Assembly (NCBI RefSeq): GCF_900188455.1
Contig: NZ_FZOL01000021.1
Location: 1 to 64,000 of the forward strand
Source: Pseudomonas japonica
GTDB taxonomy: Bacteria > Pseudomonadota > Gammaproteobacteria > Pseudomonadales > Pseudomonadaceae
DNA: 64,000 nucleotides
Reading direction: 5' to 3'
In this document: piece after piece, positions 43,296-51,643 of the stretch
Position numbering within the stretch: the first letter of the stretch is position 1
Layout: every line of letters starts with the position of its first letter
Notes under the pieces: model-generated
Databases searched by the model: none
What the model was told of the DNA's origin: nothing
What the model saw: only the letters and a program-made list of their open reading frames with translations
Position numbers and translations under genes: made by a program

Positions 43296-43358
43296 TGCGG
43301 ACCGTTAACATCCACCTGGCACGTCGCGAGGACGTGCCTGCATGAGCCGTTTTTGACC

Positions 43359-44309
43359 ATGTCTGTGTTCACCCCCCTGACCCGGCCCGAGCTGGAAACC
43401 TTTCTGGCCCCCTATGGACTGGGCCGTCTGCTGGACTTCCAGGGCATCGCCGCCGGTACCGAGAACAGCAACTTCTTCATCAGCCTCGAACAGGGGGAGT
43501 TCGTACTGACGCTGGTAGAGCGCGGGCCGATCCAGGACCTGCCATTCTTCATCGAACTGCTCGATGTGCTCCACGAAGCCGACCTGCCGGTGCCCTACGC
43601 CCTGCGCACTACCGACGGCGTGGCCCTGCGCGAACTGGCCGGCAAGCCGGCGCTGCTGCAACCGCGCCTGGCGGGCAAGCACGTCAAGGCGCCGAATGCC
43701 CAGCATTGCGTGCAGATCGCGGAGTTCATGGCCCATCTGCACCTGGCGACCCGCGACAAGGTACTGGAACGCAAGACCGACCGCGGTCTGGACTGGATGC
43801 TGGAAGCCGGCAACGAGTTGATGGGCCGTCTGAGCCCTGAACAGCAGGTGCTGCTCAAGGGCAGTCTGGAGGAGATCAGCGTCAATCATGCGCGGATCAT
43901 GGCGCTGCCACGGGCCAACGTGCATGCCGACCTGTTCCGCGACAACACCATGTTCGAAGGCACGCACCTGACCGGTGTGATCGACTTCTACAACGCCTGC
44001 TCCGGCCCGATGCTGTACGACCTGGCGATCACTCTCAACGACTGGTGCTGCGACGAAGCCGGCAACATCGATGCGCAACTCGCCCGCGCCTTCCTGGGTG
44101 CCTACGCGGCGCTGCGGCCGTTCACCGCGGCGGAAGCCGAACTGTGGCCAGTGATGTTGCGGGTGGCGTGCGTGAGGTTCTGGCTGTCGCGCTTGATCGC
44201 GGCGGAATCGTTCGCCGGGATGGATGTGCTGATCCATGATCCGGCGGAGTTCGAGGTGCGTTTGGTGGCGCGGCAGAATGTCGAGGTGATGTTGCCGTTC
44301 GCACTTTGA
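43359..44309 (+). CDS. thrB: Homoserine kinase (ThrB2, protein-kinase-like type)
   Basis: A 316-residue kinase of the choline/aminoglycoside-kinase fold rather than the GHMP fold of E. coli ThrB. Catalytic loop NVHADLFRDNTMF (HxDLxxxN) and metal-binding GVIDFYNACSG are clear, and the N-terminus has GTENSNFFISLEQGEFVLTLVE. It phosphorylates homoserine in threonine synthesis. The ATG at 43359 is taken over the TTG two codons earlier. Hairpin repeats directly follow the stop codon. Confidence 0.93.
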   Translation: MSVFTPLTRPELETFLAPYGLGRLLDFQGIAAGTENSNFFISLEQGEFVLTLVERGPIQDLPFFIELLDVLHEADLPVPYALRTTDGVALRELAGKPALLQPRLAGKHVKAPNAQHCVQIAEFMAHLHLATRDKVLERKTDRGLDWMLEAGNELMGRLSPEQQVLLKGSLEEISVNHARIMALPRANVHADLFRDNTMFEGTHLTGVIDFYNACSGPMLYDLAITLNDWCCDEAGNIDAQLARAFLGAYAALRPFTAAEAELWPVMLRVACVRFWLSRLIAAESFAGMDVLIHDPAEFEVRLVARQNVEVMLPFAL

Positions 44310-44316
44310 TCCATTG

Positions 44317-44371
44317 GGACCGCTGCGCGGTCCTTCGCGACGGTTCGGCGCGAAGGGCTGCAAAGCAGCCC
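44317..44371. repeat. Triple-hairpin repeat after thrB
   Basis: Three adjacent hairpins: GGACCGC-TGC-GCGGTCC, TTCGCG/CGCGAA around ACGGTTCGG, and GGGCTG-CAAA-GCAGCCC. The middle one is a close relative of elements at 8859 and 60470. It lies between the convergent thrB and znuA genes and may end both transcripts. Confidence 0.75.
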
Positions 44372-44382
44372 CAACCCAGGCA

Positions 44383-45321
44383 CTACAGGCTCTCCAGACA
44401 CCCCGCCAGGCCATTCCCCAGGTTATCCAGCAGCGCCTCATAGCCCTTGGCATCCACCGCCAGGGTCCCACCGAGCGCATCCAACTCCGCCAGTTTCACC
44501 GGCAACCCGGCCGTCAGGGTCTCGGCCAGACGCGGGCGCAGCGGTGGCTCGCTGAACACACAGGTCTTGCCCGCTTCCTGCAGGCGCTTGCGCATCGCCG
44601 CCACATGCTGGGCGCCCGGCTGCACTTCCGCGGCCACGCTGAACACCCCGGCATGCTTGAGACCATAGGTCGACTCGAAGTAATCGAACGCCTCGTGGAA
44701 AACGAAGAACGGCTTGCCCGCCACCCCAGCCATGCGCGTTTTCAGGCGCTGGTCCAGCGCGTCGAGACGCGCGTCGAACGCCGTCAGGTTGCTCTGGTAA
44801 CGCGCCGCGTTGGTCGGGTCGACGGCACTCAGGTCGCTGGCCATGCGCGCCGCGATCACCCGGGCATTGACCGTCGACAGCCACAGGTGCGCATCGAGGC
44901 TGCCGGGACGGTGGTCATGATCGTGCTCGTCAGCATCGTCGCCGTGTTCTTCATGTTCCTCGTGGGAATGGCTGTCCTCGCCGAAGTGACGCAGGCTCAT
45001 GCCCGGCAGGCTCTGCACCGCCACGGTTGGCTTGCCGCGACTGCCCAGGACGCGCGGCAGGAAACCCTCCATGTCCGGGCCGATCCAGTACAGCAGATCG
45101 ACCTCGGCCACCCGCCGCACATCGGACGGACGCAGCGCGTAATGGTGGGGCGAAGCCCCCGGCGGCAGCAGCACTTCCGGTCGGCCGACGCCGTCCTGAA
45201 CCGCCGCGGCGATCAACTGCAGCGGCTGGATGCTGGTCAATACCCGGACCTCGGCGCGGGCCGGAGACAACACGACCAACGTTGAGACAAAAGCGACAAA
45301 AAGGGCAAAAAATCGGGACAC
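44383..45321 (-). CDS. znuA: Zinc ABC transporter substrate-binding protein
   Basis: A 312-residue periplasmic zinc-binding protein with a signal peptide (about 1-23). It has TSIQPLQLIAAAV, the zinc His in PPGASPHHYALRPSD, and a His/Asp/Glu-rich loop (about 112-137, HSHEEHEEHGDD) typical of ZnuA. Further ligands are expected in DAHLWLS and FFVFHEAFDYFE. It delivers zinc to ZnuBC. It is divergent from zur-znuC-znuB with a 66-bp gap that carries a Zur-like palindrome. Confidence 0.94.
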   Translation of the reverse strand: MSRFFALFVAFVSTLVVLSPARAEVRVLTSIQPLQLIAAAVQDGVGRPEVLLPPGASPHHYALRPSDVRRVAEVDLLYWIGPDMEGFLPRVLGSRGKPTVAVQSLPGMSLRHFGEDSHSHEEHEEHGDDADEHDHDHRPGSLDAHLWLSTVNARVIAARMASDLSAVDPTNAARYQSNLTAFDARLDALDQRLKTRMAGVAGKPFFVFHEAFDYFESTYGLKHAGVFSVAAEVQPGAQHVAAMRKRLQEAGKTCVFSEPPLRPRLAETLTAGLPVKLAELDALGGTLAVDAKGYEALLDNLGNGLAGCLESL

Positions 45322-45348
45322 GATGAGCGCTCATTGATGCAAGAACAG

Positions 45349-45361
45349 GTAACATAATAAC
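45349..45361. promoter_or_regulatory. Candidate Zur box between znuA and zur
   Basis: GTAACATAATAAC, an imperfect AT-rich palindrome close to the GTTATNNNATAAC core of Zur sites in gammaproteobacteria. Its position between the divergent znuA and zur genes would let zinc-loaded Zur repress both. Confidence 0.6.
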
Positions 45362-45387
45362 GTCTCTCACCAGAACCGTCGCCGCCC

Positions 45388-45870
45388 ATGCCCAATACTC
45401 CCCTGGCCAGCCGCCCACACGATCATTCCCATTGCGTTCACACCGCCCTGGCCGAAGCCGATGCCCTGTGCGCACGCCAGGGGCTGCGCCTGACCGCCCT
45501 GCGCCGGCGGGTGCTGGAACTGGTCTGGCAGAGCCACAAGCCGCTGGGTGCCTATGACATCCTCGCCGTGCTGAGCGAACAGGATGGCCGTCGCGCGGCG
45601 CCGCCGACCGTCTATCGGGCGCTGGATTTCCTTCTGGAAAACAGCCTGGTGCACCGCATCGCTTCGCTCAACGCCTTCATCGGCTGCAACCACCCGGAGC
45701 ATGCGCACCAGGGCCAGTTCCTGATCTGCCGCAGCTGCCACGTGGCGATCGAGCTGGAGCAGGCGACGATCAGCAACGCCATCGTCGCCAGCGCCAATGA
45801 CGTCGGCTTCAGCGTCGAAGCGCAGACCGTCGAAGTGGTCGGACTCTGCGGCAACTGCCGGAGCGCCTGA
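45388..45870 (+). CDS. zur: Zinc uptake regulator Zur (Fur family)
   Basis: A 160-residue Fur-family repressor. DNA-binding helix region LRLTALRRRVLELVWQSHKPLGAYDIL is followed by APPTVYRALDFLLENSLVHRI. The metal and structural Cys pairs are ICRSCH and LCGNCRSA, and the His-rich start contains HDHSHCVH. It represses zinc uptake when zinc is plentiful. Its stop overlaps the znuC start by one base (TGATG), so zur, znuC and znuB form one operon, as in P. aeruginosa (np20). Confidence 0.93.
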   Translation: MPNTPLASRPHDHSHCVHTALAEADALCARQGLRLTALRRRVLELVWQSHKPLGAYDILAVLSEQDGRRAAPPTVYRALDFLLENSLVHRIASLNAFIGCNHPEHAHQGQFLICRSCHVAIELEQATISNAIVASANDVGFSVEAQTVEVVGLCGNCRSA

Positions 45871-46637
45871 TGAGCAACGCCTTGATCCGCCTGCAGCAGG
45901 TGGGCGTCGCCATTTCCGGGCAGACCATCCTCGACAGCATCGACCTGACCGTCGAACCCGGGCAGATCGTCACCCTGATCGGCCCCAACGGCGCCGGCAA
46001 GACCACCCTGGTGCGCGCCGTGCTCGGCCTGCTCAAGCCGGGCAGCGGCAGCGTCTGGCGCAAGCCGAAGCTGCGCATCGGCTACATGCCGCAGAAACTC
46101 CAGGTGGACGCGACCCTGCCGCTCTCGGTGCTGCGCTTCCTGCGCCTGGTCCCTGGCGTCGACCGCGCCGCGGCGCTGGCCGCGCTGGAGGAAGTCGGCG
46201 CCGAACAGGTGATCGACAGCCCGATCCAGACCATCTCCGGCGGCGAAATGCAGCGCGTGCTGCTGGCCCGCGCCCTGCTGCGCGAGCCGGAGTTGCTGGT
46301 GCTGGACGAACCGGTGCAGGGCGTCGATGTCGCCGGCCAGGCCGAGCTGTACAGCCTGATCACCCGCCTGCGCGATCGCCATCGCTGCGGCGTGCTGATG
46401 GTGTCCCACGACCTGCACCTGGTGATGAGCACTACCGACCAGGTGGTCTGCCTCAACCGCCATGTCTGCTGTTCCGGGCACCCGGAGCAGGTCAGCGGCG
46501 ACCCGGCCTTCGTCGAGCTGTTCGGCAACAACGCGCCGAGCCTGGCGATCTATCACCACCATCACGACCACAGCCACGACCTGCACGGCTCGGTGGTCAC
46601 GCCCCATGTCCACGGAGAAAACTGCAAGCATGGCTGA
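45870..46637 (+). CDS. znuC: Zinc ABC transporter ATP-binding protein
   Basis: A 255-residue ABC ATPase: Walker A GPNGAGKTT, signature ISGGEMQRVLLARA, Walker B LLVLDEPVQGVD, switch His in MVSHDLHLV. The His-rich C-terminus (about 228-252; YHHHHDHSHDLH) is typical of ZnuC and may sense or buffer zinc. It powers zinc import with ZnuA and ZnuB. It overlaps zur by one base and znuB by 8 nt. Confidence 0.95.
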   Translation: MSNALIRLQQVGVAISGQTILDSIDLTVEPGQIVTLIGPNGAGKTTLVRAVLGLLKPGSGSVWRKPKLRIGYMPQKLQVDATLPLSVLRFLRLVPGVDRAAALAALEEVGAEQVIDSPIQTISGGEMQRVLLARALLREPELLVLDEPVQGVDVAGQAELYSLITRLRDRHRCGVLMVSHDLHLVMSTTDQVVCLNRHVCCSGHPEQVSGDPAFVELFGNNAPSLAIYHHHHDHSHDLHGSVVTPHVHGENCKHG

Positions 46638-47412
46638 TTTCCTGCTCTACGCCCTGCTCGCAGGCCTGGCCCTGGCCGTGGTCGCCGGTCCGCTCGGCTC
46701 CTTCGTGGTCTGGCGGCGCATGGCCTATTTCGGCGACACCCTGTCCCACGCCGCGCTGCTCGGCGTGGCCCTCGGTTTCATGCTCGACATCAGCCCGGCG
46801 CTGGCGGTCACCGTCGGCTGCCTGCTGCTGGCGATTCTCCTGGTCACCCTGCAACAGCGCCAGCCGCTGGCCTCGGACACCCTGCTCGGGATCCTCGCGC
46901 CGAGCACCCTGTCCCTCGGCCTGGTGGTGCTGAGCTTCATGCACGACGTGCGCATCGACCTGATGGCCTACCTGTTCGGCGATCTGCTGGCGATCAGCCC
47001 GACGGACCTCGGCTGGATCCTCGGCGGCAGCGCCGCGGTGCTGCTGCTGATGGTCGGCCTGTGGCGGCCGCTGCTGGCGGTGACCGTGCACGAGGAACTG
47101 GCGCGGGTCGAAGGCCTGCCGGTGACCGGCCTGCGCCTGGCCCTGATGCTGCTGATCGCGGTCGTGATCGCCGTGGCGATGAAGATCGTCGGCGTGCTGC
47201 TGATCACCTCGCTGCTGATCATCCCCGCCGCCGCCGCCCAGCGCCATGCCCGCTCGCCGGAGCAGATGGCCCTCGGCGCCAGCCTGATCGGCGTGGTCGC
47301 GGTGTGTGGCGGGCTGGCCATGTCCTGGTTCAAGGACACCCCCGCCGGCCCCTCGATCGTGGTCTGTGCCGCGGTGCTATTCTTGCTGAGCCTGGCCCTG
47401 CCCCGGCGCTGA
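46630..47412 (+). CDS. znuB: Zinc ABC transporter permease
   Basis: A 260-residue permease of the ABC-3 family with about eight hydrophobic segments. It begins MADFLLYALLAGLALAVVAGPLGSFVVWRRMAYFGDTLSH-like, the standard ZnuB start, and continues with GDLLAISPTDLGWI and IVGVLLITSLLIIPAAAA. The ATG at 46630 lies inside the znuC end, giving translational coupling. No strong terminator follows; the next lipoprotein gene starts 101 nt later. Confidence 0.94.
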   Translation: MADFLLYALLAGLALAVVAGPLGSFVVWRRMAYFGDTLSHAALLGVALGFMLDISPALAVTVGCLLLAILLVTLQQRQPLASDTLLGILAPSTLSLGLVVLSFMHDVRIDLMAYLFGDLLAISPTDLGWILGGSAAVLLLMVGLWRPLLAVTVHEELARVEGLPVTGLRLALMLLIAVVIAVAMKIVGVLLITSLLIIPAAAAQRHARSPEQMALGASLIGVVAVCGGLAMSWFKDTPAGPSIVVCAAVLFLLSLALPRR

Positions 47413-47513
47413 CCGGGGCGTGGATCGCACGAGCGAGCGTGAAGGAATGATGTTTCCGGCCTTGGACTGGGTGTAGACTTGCTCGTTTTTCGCGCAAATA
47501 GAGAGTCGTAGGA

Positions 47514-48230
47514 ATGAAGCCGTTCGCCTCCCGTTATCTGCTCCTTGCCGCGTTTTCCCTGATTCTGTCCGCCTGCGCCAGCAAGCCGGCGGAAAGCCCC
47601 GCCGCGCCCGCCACGCCAGATGCCTGGCAGCAGTTGCAGCAGAGCATCGCCAGCAACGAGTTGGCCACCGCCGAGGAGCAATTGGCCACGCTGCAGGAGC
47701 AGACGCCGGACGACAGCCGCCTGGAGCCATACCAGCGCCAGCTCGCCGAGGCTTACCTGCAACGCAGCCAGATCGTGCTGCAGAAGGGTGACGTCAACGC
47801 CGCGGCCACCGCCCTGAGCCGTGCCCGCGCGCTGATGCCCAAGGCCCCGGCGCTGACCGGCGGGGTCAACGGCGCCATCACCCAGGCACGCAAGGCCGAG
47901 CTGGAGCGTGCCGAAGCGGCACTGAAAGCGGCCGAGTCCAAGCCCAAGGCCAAGGTCATCGACCCGACCGCGCCCAGCACGGTGATCGCCCTGGAGATTC
48001 GCGAGATCGGCAAGCTGCGCCGCCAGCTCGACGATATCGCCGCCGACGTGGTGAATTACCAGTGCGAGGTGCTGTTCCAGGTGCCGCGCAAGGCGGACTA
48101 CCCGTGGCTGTCGACCTTGCTGGGCAAACGGGTGAACAAGCGCGATGCCGGGTTCGAGCTGCAGCAGCGTCATGAAATCCAGCGCAGCCAGCCGGCGCAA
48201 GTCGTGCTCACGCCTCGCCGCACCGAGTAA
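47514..48230 (+). CDS. Hypothetical lipoprotein with coiled coil
   Basis: A 238-residue lipoprotein: signal with lipobox LILSACAS (Cys 21), then a largely helical body with heptad-like stretches (about 45-100 and 115-145) and a conserved C-terminal part (STVIALEIREIGKLRRQL, YQCEVLFQVPRKADYPWLS). It matches by position the hypothetical gene between znuB and metN in P. aeruginosa. Tetratricopeptide-like helices are possible. The function is unknown; the site is probably the outer-membrane inner face. Confidence 0.75.
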   Translation: MKPFASRYLLLAAFSLILSACASKPAESPAAPATPDAWQQLQQSIASNELATAEEQLATLQEQTPDDSRLEPYQRQLAEAYLQRSQIVLQKGDVNAAATALSRARALMPKAPALTGGVNGAITQARKAELERAEAALKAAESKPKAKVIDPTAPSTVIALEIREIGKLRRQLDDIAADVVNYQCEVLFQVPRKADYPWLSTLLGKRVNKRDAGFELQQRHEIQRSQPAQVVLTPRRTE

Positions 48231-48239
48231 CCGTTTTGG

Positions 48240-48256
48240 GGGCCGCTTTGCGGCCC
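48240..48256 (+). terminator. Hairpin after the lipoprotein gene
   Basis: GGGCCGC-TTT-GCGGCCC, a perfect 7-bp stem 10 nt past the stop codon, followed only by TTCAC. It is probably a weak terminator. Confidence 0.45.
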
Positions 48257-48423
48257 TTCACGCGTTCGCCCGGATGCGTTCCATCCGATTGACCACTGAT
48301 CGCGTTATTCCGCAGGCATCGGTGGATTACGAAATAAATGCTAAGAACCTCTAAGCGAACAGGCTAAAATGCGCGACCGGCTAACCGCTGATCCCATTCA
48401 ATGCGCCCCACAAGGTTCGCTAC

Positions 48424-49431
48424 GTGATCGAGTTCCAACAAGTCCACAAGACCTACCGCGTCGGCGGTAGGGACATTCCCGCGCTGCACCCCACCAGCCT
48501 GAGCATCGACAACGGCCAGGTGTTCGGCCTGATCGGCCACTCCGGTGCCGGCAAAAGCACCCTGCTGCGCCTGATCAACCGCCTGGAAGCCCCCAGCGGC
48601 GGCAAGATCATCGTCGACGGCGAAGACGTCACCGCGTTCGACGCCAGCCACCTGCGCCGCTTCCGCCAGCAGGTCGGGATGATCTTCCAGCACTTCAACC
48701 TCCTGGCCTCGAAGACCGTCGCCGACAACGTCGGCCTGCCGCTGACCCTGGCCGGCGAGCTGTCGCGCAAGGAAATCGACGCGCGGGTCGCCGAACTGCT
48801 GCAACGCGTCGGCCTGGCCGAGCATGCAAAGAAATACCCGGCGCAACTGTCCGGCGGGCAGAAGCAGCGCGTCGGCATCGCCCGCGCCCTGTCGACCCGG
48901 CCGAAGATCCTGCTGTGCGACGAGGCCACCAGCGCCCTCGATCCGCAGACCACTGCCGCGGTCCTGCAACTGCTGGCGGAAATCAACCGCGAACTGAAGC
49001 TGACCATCGTGCTCATCACCCATGAAATGGACGTGATCCGCCGCGTCTGCGACCAGGTCGCGGTGATGGACGCCGGGCGCATCGTCGAGCAGGGCCCGGT
49101 GGCCGAAGTGTTCCTGCATCCGAAGCACCCGACCACCAAGCGCTTCGTCCAGGAAGACGAACAGATCGACGAAGCCGAACAGCGCGACGACTTCGCCCAT
49201 GTCCCGGGCCGCATCATTCGCCTGACCTTCCAGGGCGACGCCACCTACGCACCGCTGCTGGGTACCGTGGCCCGTGAGACGGGTGTGGACTACAGCATCC
49301 TCGCCGGACGCATCGACCGCATCAAGGACACGCCCTACGGGCAACTGACCCTGGCCGTCACCGGCGGCGACATGGACGCCGCCTTCGCCCGCTTCAGCGC
49401 GGCCGACGTTCATATGGAGGTGCTGCGCTGA
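48424..49431 (+). CDS. metN: Methionine ABC transporter ATP-binding protein
   Basis: A 335-residue ABC ATPase with the MetN layout: Walker A GHSGAGKST, signature LSGGQKQRVGIARAL, Walker B ILLCDEATSALDP, and a C-terminal NIL regulatory domain (about 260-335) that binds methionine for feedback inhibition. It starts MIEFQQVHKTYRVGG at a GTG (48424) with AAGG upstream. It powers uptake of D- and L-methionine with MetI and MetQ, and its stop overlaps the metI start by one base. Confidence 0.95.
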   Translation: MIEFQQVHKTYRVGGRDIPALHPTSLSIDNGQVFGLIGHSGAGKSTLLRLINRLEAPSGGKIIVDGEDVTAFDASHLRRFRQQVGMIFQHFNLLASKTVADNVGLPLTLAGELSRKEIDARVAELLQRVGLAEHAKKYPAQLSGGQKQRVGIARALSTRPKILLCDEATSALDPQTTAAVLQLLAEINRELKLTIVLITHEMDVIRRVCDQVAVMDAGRIVEQGPVAEVFLHPKHPTTKRFVQEDEQIDEAEQRDDFAHVPGRIIRLTFQGDATYAPLLGTVARETGVDYSILAGRIDRIKDTPYGQLTLAVTGGDMDAAFARFSAADVHMEVLR

Positions 49432-50102
49432 TGGACGCCCTGAGTTTCTTCGCCAACGTCGACTGGTCCGAGATCTGGCTGGCCACCGGCGACACCTTCA
49501 TCATGCTGTTCGGCTCGCTGTTCTTCACCGTCCTGCTGGGCCTGCCGCTGGGCGTGCTGCTGTTCATGTTCGGCCCGCGGCAGATGTTCGAGCAGAAGGG
49601 CATCTACGCCCTGCTGTCGCTGGTGGTGAACATCCTGCGCTCACTGCCGTTCATCATCCTGCTGATCGTGATGATCCCGATCACCGTGCTGATCACCGGC
49701 ACCTCGCTGGGTGTCCAGGGCGCCATCCCGCCGCTGGTGGTGGGGGCCACGCCATTCTTCGCGCGCCTGGTGGAAACCGCGCTGCGCGAAGTGGACCGCG
49801 GCATCATCGAGGCGACCCAGTCGATGGGCGCCAGCACCCGGCAGATCATCATGAACGCGCTGTTGCCGGAAGCACGGCCGGGCATCTTCGCCGCCATCAC
49901 CGTCACCGCCATCACCCTGGTGTCCTACACCGCCATGGCCGGCGTGGTGGGCGCGGGCGGCCTCGGCGACCTGGCGATCCGCTTCGGCTACCAGCGTTTC
50001 CAGACCGACGTGATGATCGTCACCGTGGTCCTGCTGCTGATCCTGGTTCAAGTTCTGCAGAGCGTCGGCGACAAACTGGTTGTGCATTTTTCCCGTAAAT
50101 AA
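49431..50102 (+). CDS. metI: Methionine ABC transporter permease
   Basis: A 223-residue permease with five or so hydrophobic segments and the ABC inner-membrane loop EATQSMGASTRQIIMNALLPEARPGI, the site of contact with the ATPase. SLPFIILLIVMIPIT and TAMAGVVGAGGLGDLAIRFGYQRF are MetI hallmarks. It shares a base with the metN stop (TGATG), and metQ follows after 55 nt. Confidence 0.95.
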   Translation: MDALSFFANVDWSEIWLATGDTFIMLFGSLFFTVLLGLPLGVLLFMFGPRQMFEQKGIYALLSLVVNILRSLPFIILLIVMIPITVLITGTSLGVQGAIPPLVVGATPFFARLVETALREVDRGIIEATQSMGASTRQIIMNALLPEARPGIFAAITVTAITLVSYTAMAGVVGAGGLGDLAIRFGYQRFQTDVMIVTVVLLLILVQVLQSVGDKLVVHFSRK

Positions 50103-50157
50103 GGGTCGGCGTGACCGACACACCGGGGGTCACAGGGCCCCCTCAAGGAGTGATGGA

Positions 50158-50931
50158 ATGAAAAAACTGCTTGCTGCTGTCGCCGCCTTCGCGGCCATTT
50201 CCGCCAATGCCGCGGAAACCCTGAGCGTCGCCGCCACCGCGGTGCCGCACGCCGAGATCCTCGAGTTCGTCAAGCCGACCCTGGCCAAGGAAGGCGTGGA
50301 CCTCAAGGTCAAGGTCTTCACCGACTACATCCAGCCCAACGTGCAGGTCGCGGAAAAGCGCCTGGACGCCAACTTCTTCCAGCACCAGCCGTACCTGGAT
50401 GAATTCAACAAGGGCAAGGGCACCAACCTGGTGAGCGTGGCCGGCGTGCACCTGGAGCCGCTGGGCGCCTATTCGAGCAAGTTCAAGAAGCTGGACGAGA
50501 TCCCGTCCGGTGCCAACGTGGTGATCCCGAACGACGCCACCAACGGCGGCCGTGCCCTGCTGCTGCTGCAGAAGGCCGGTCTGATCAAGCTGAAGGACGC
50601 CGCGAACATCCTGTCGACGCCGAAGGACATCGCCGAGAACCCGAAAGGCCTGAAGATCCGCGAACTGGAAGCCGCCACCCTGCCGCGCGTGCTGACCCAG
50701 GTCGACCTGGCGCTGATCAACACCAACTACGCGCTGGAAGCCAAGCTGAACCCGGAGAAGGACGCGCTGGTCATCGAAGGCAACGACTCGCCTTACGTGA
50801 ACATCCTGGTGGCCCGTCCTGACAACAAGGACTCCCAGGCACTGCAGAAGCTGGTCGGTGCCCTGCACTCGCCAGAGGTGAAGCAGTTCATCATCGAGAA
50901 GTACAAGGGCGCGGTGATTCCGGCGTTCTGA
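50158..50931 (+). CDS. metQ: Methionine-binding protein
   Basis: A 257-residue periplasmic binding protein of the NlpA/MetQ family, with a plain signal peptide (MKKLLAAVAAFAAISANA) and no lipobox Cys, so it should be soluble rather than lipid-anchored. Conserved stretches are VKVFTDYIQPNVQVAEKRLD, NFFQHQPYLDEFN, IPNDATNGGRALLLLQ and NYALEAKL. It captures methionine for MetNI. AAGGAG sits 7 nt before ATG 50158. A REP-like element follows. Confidence 0.94.
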   Translation: MKKLLAAVAAFAAISANAAETLSVAATAVPHAEILEFVKPTLAKEGVDLKVKVFTDYIQPNVQVAEKRLDANFFQHQPYLDEFNKGKGTNLVSVAGVHLEPLGAYSSKFKKLDEIPSGANVVIPNDATNGGRALLLLQKAGLIKLKDAANILSTPKDIAENPKGLKIRELEAATLPRVLTQVDLALINTNYALEAKLNPEKDALVIEGNDSPYVNILVARPDNKDSQALQKLVGALHSPEVKQFIIEKYKGAVIPAF

Positions 50932-50958
50932 TTTACCCGCGGCCGCCACGCTACCCCT

Positions 50959-51000
50959 GTAGGAGCGTGGCTTGCCCGCGAAGGACCGCGCAGCGGTCCC
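50959..51000. repeat. REP-like element (copy D, single)
   Basis: GTAGGAGCGTGGCTTGCCC then GCGAA and GGACCGCGCAGCGGTCC. A single unit of the family seen at 13174, 19002 and 25053. It lies between the convergent metQ and sco genes. Confidence 0.85.
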
Positions 51001-51010
51001 CTATCCCGCC

Positions 51011-51643
51011 TCAATCCCGCTTCACCAACCCCGGCAATTGCGCCACCAGCTTCTGGTTGTTGAACGGCGCCCGAATGAACCCCCGCTGCGCCCCATCCGG
51101 CCCGATGATCGCCAGGTTGCCGCTGTGATCCACGGTATACCCCGGCTTGCTGGTATCCGCCGGAATGAACGGAATGCTCAAGGCATTGGCCAGTTTCTGC
51201 GTGGCATCCAGCGAGCCGGTCAGGCCGCGGAAATCCTTGTCGAAATAGCCCAGGTACTGCTTGAGCTGCGCCGGCGTGTCGCGGTTCGGGTCGACGCTGA
51301 CCAGCACCACCTGCATGCGCTCCAGCGCCTCCTTCGGCAGTTCGCTCTTCACCTGACGCAACTGCGCCAGCGTGGTCGGGCAGATGTCCGGGCAGAAGGT
51401 GTAGCCGAAGAACACCAGCGACCACTTGCCCTTCAGCTGATCGACCCGCACCGGCTGGCCGTCCGCGTCGCTCATTTCCAGCTCGGGTACCGCGCGGCTC
51501 TGCGGCAGGAGGATGATGCCGGCGTCGATCAGCTCAGCCGGGTTGCCCTGGCTGCGGCCATTGAGCACCTTGTTGATGGTAAGCCCGAGAATCAATGCGA
51601 CCAGGGCGACGAGGATGAAGACGGTTTTCTGGGTTCGAGTCAT
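51011..51643 (-). CDS. SCO1/SenC family copper chaperone
   Basis: A 210-residue membrane-anchored thioredoxin-fold protein: one N-terminal helix (about 7-24), then the copper-binding FCPDICPTT (C84, C88) and the His of YTVDHSGN. SCO proteins deliver copper to the CuA centre of cytochrome oxidase subunit II. It is the last gene of the oxidase operon in transcription order and overlaps cyoE by 4 nt. The ATG at 51643 begins MTRTQKTVFILVAL. Confidence 0.92.
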   Translation of the reverse strand: MTRTQKTVFILVALVALILGLTINKVLNGRSQGNPAELIDAGIILLPQSRAVPELEMSDADGQPVRVDQLKGKWSLVFFGYTFCPDICPTTLAQLRQVKSELPKEALERMQVVLVSVDPNRDTPAQLKQYLGYFDKDFRGLTGSLDATQKLANALSIPFIPADTSKPGYTVDHSGNLAIIGPDGAQRGFIRAPFNNQKLVAQLPGLVKRD

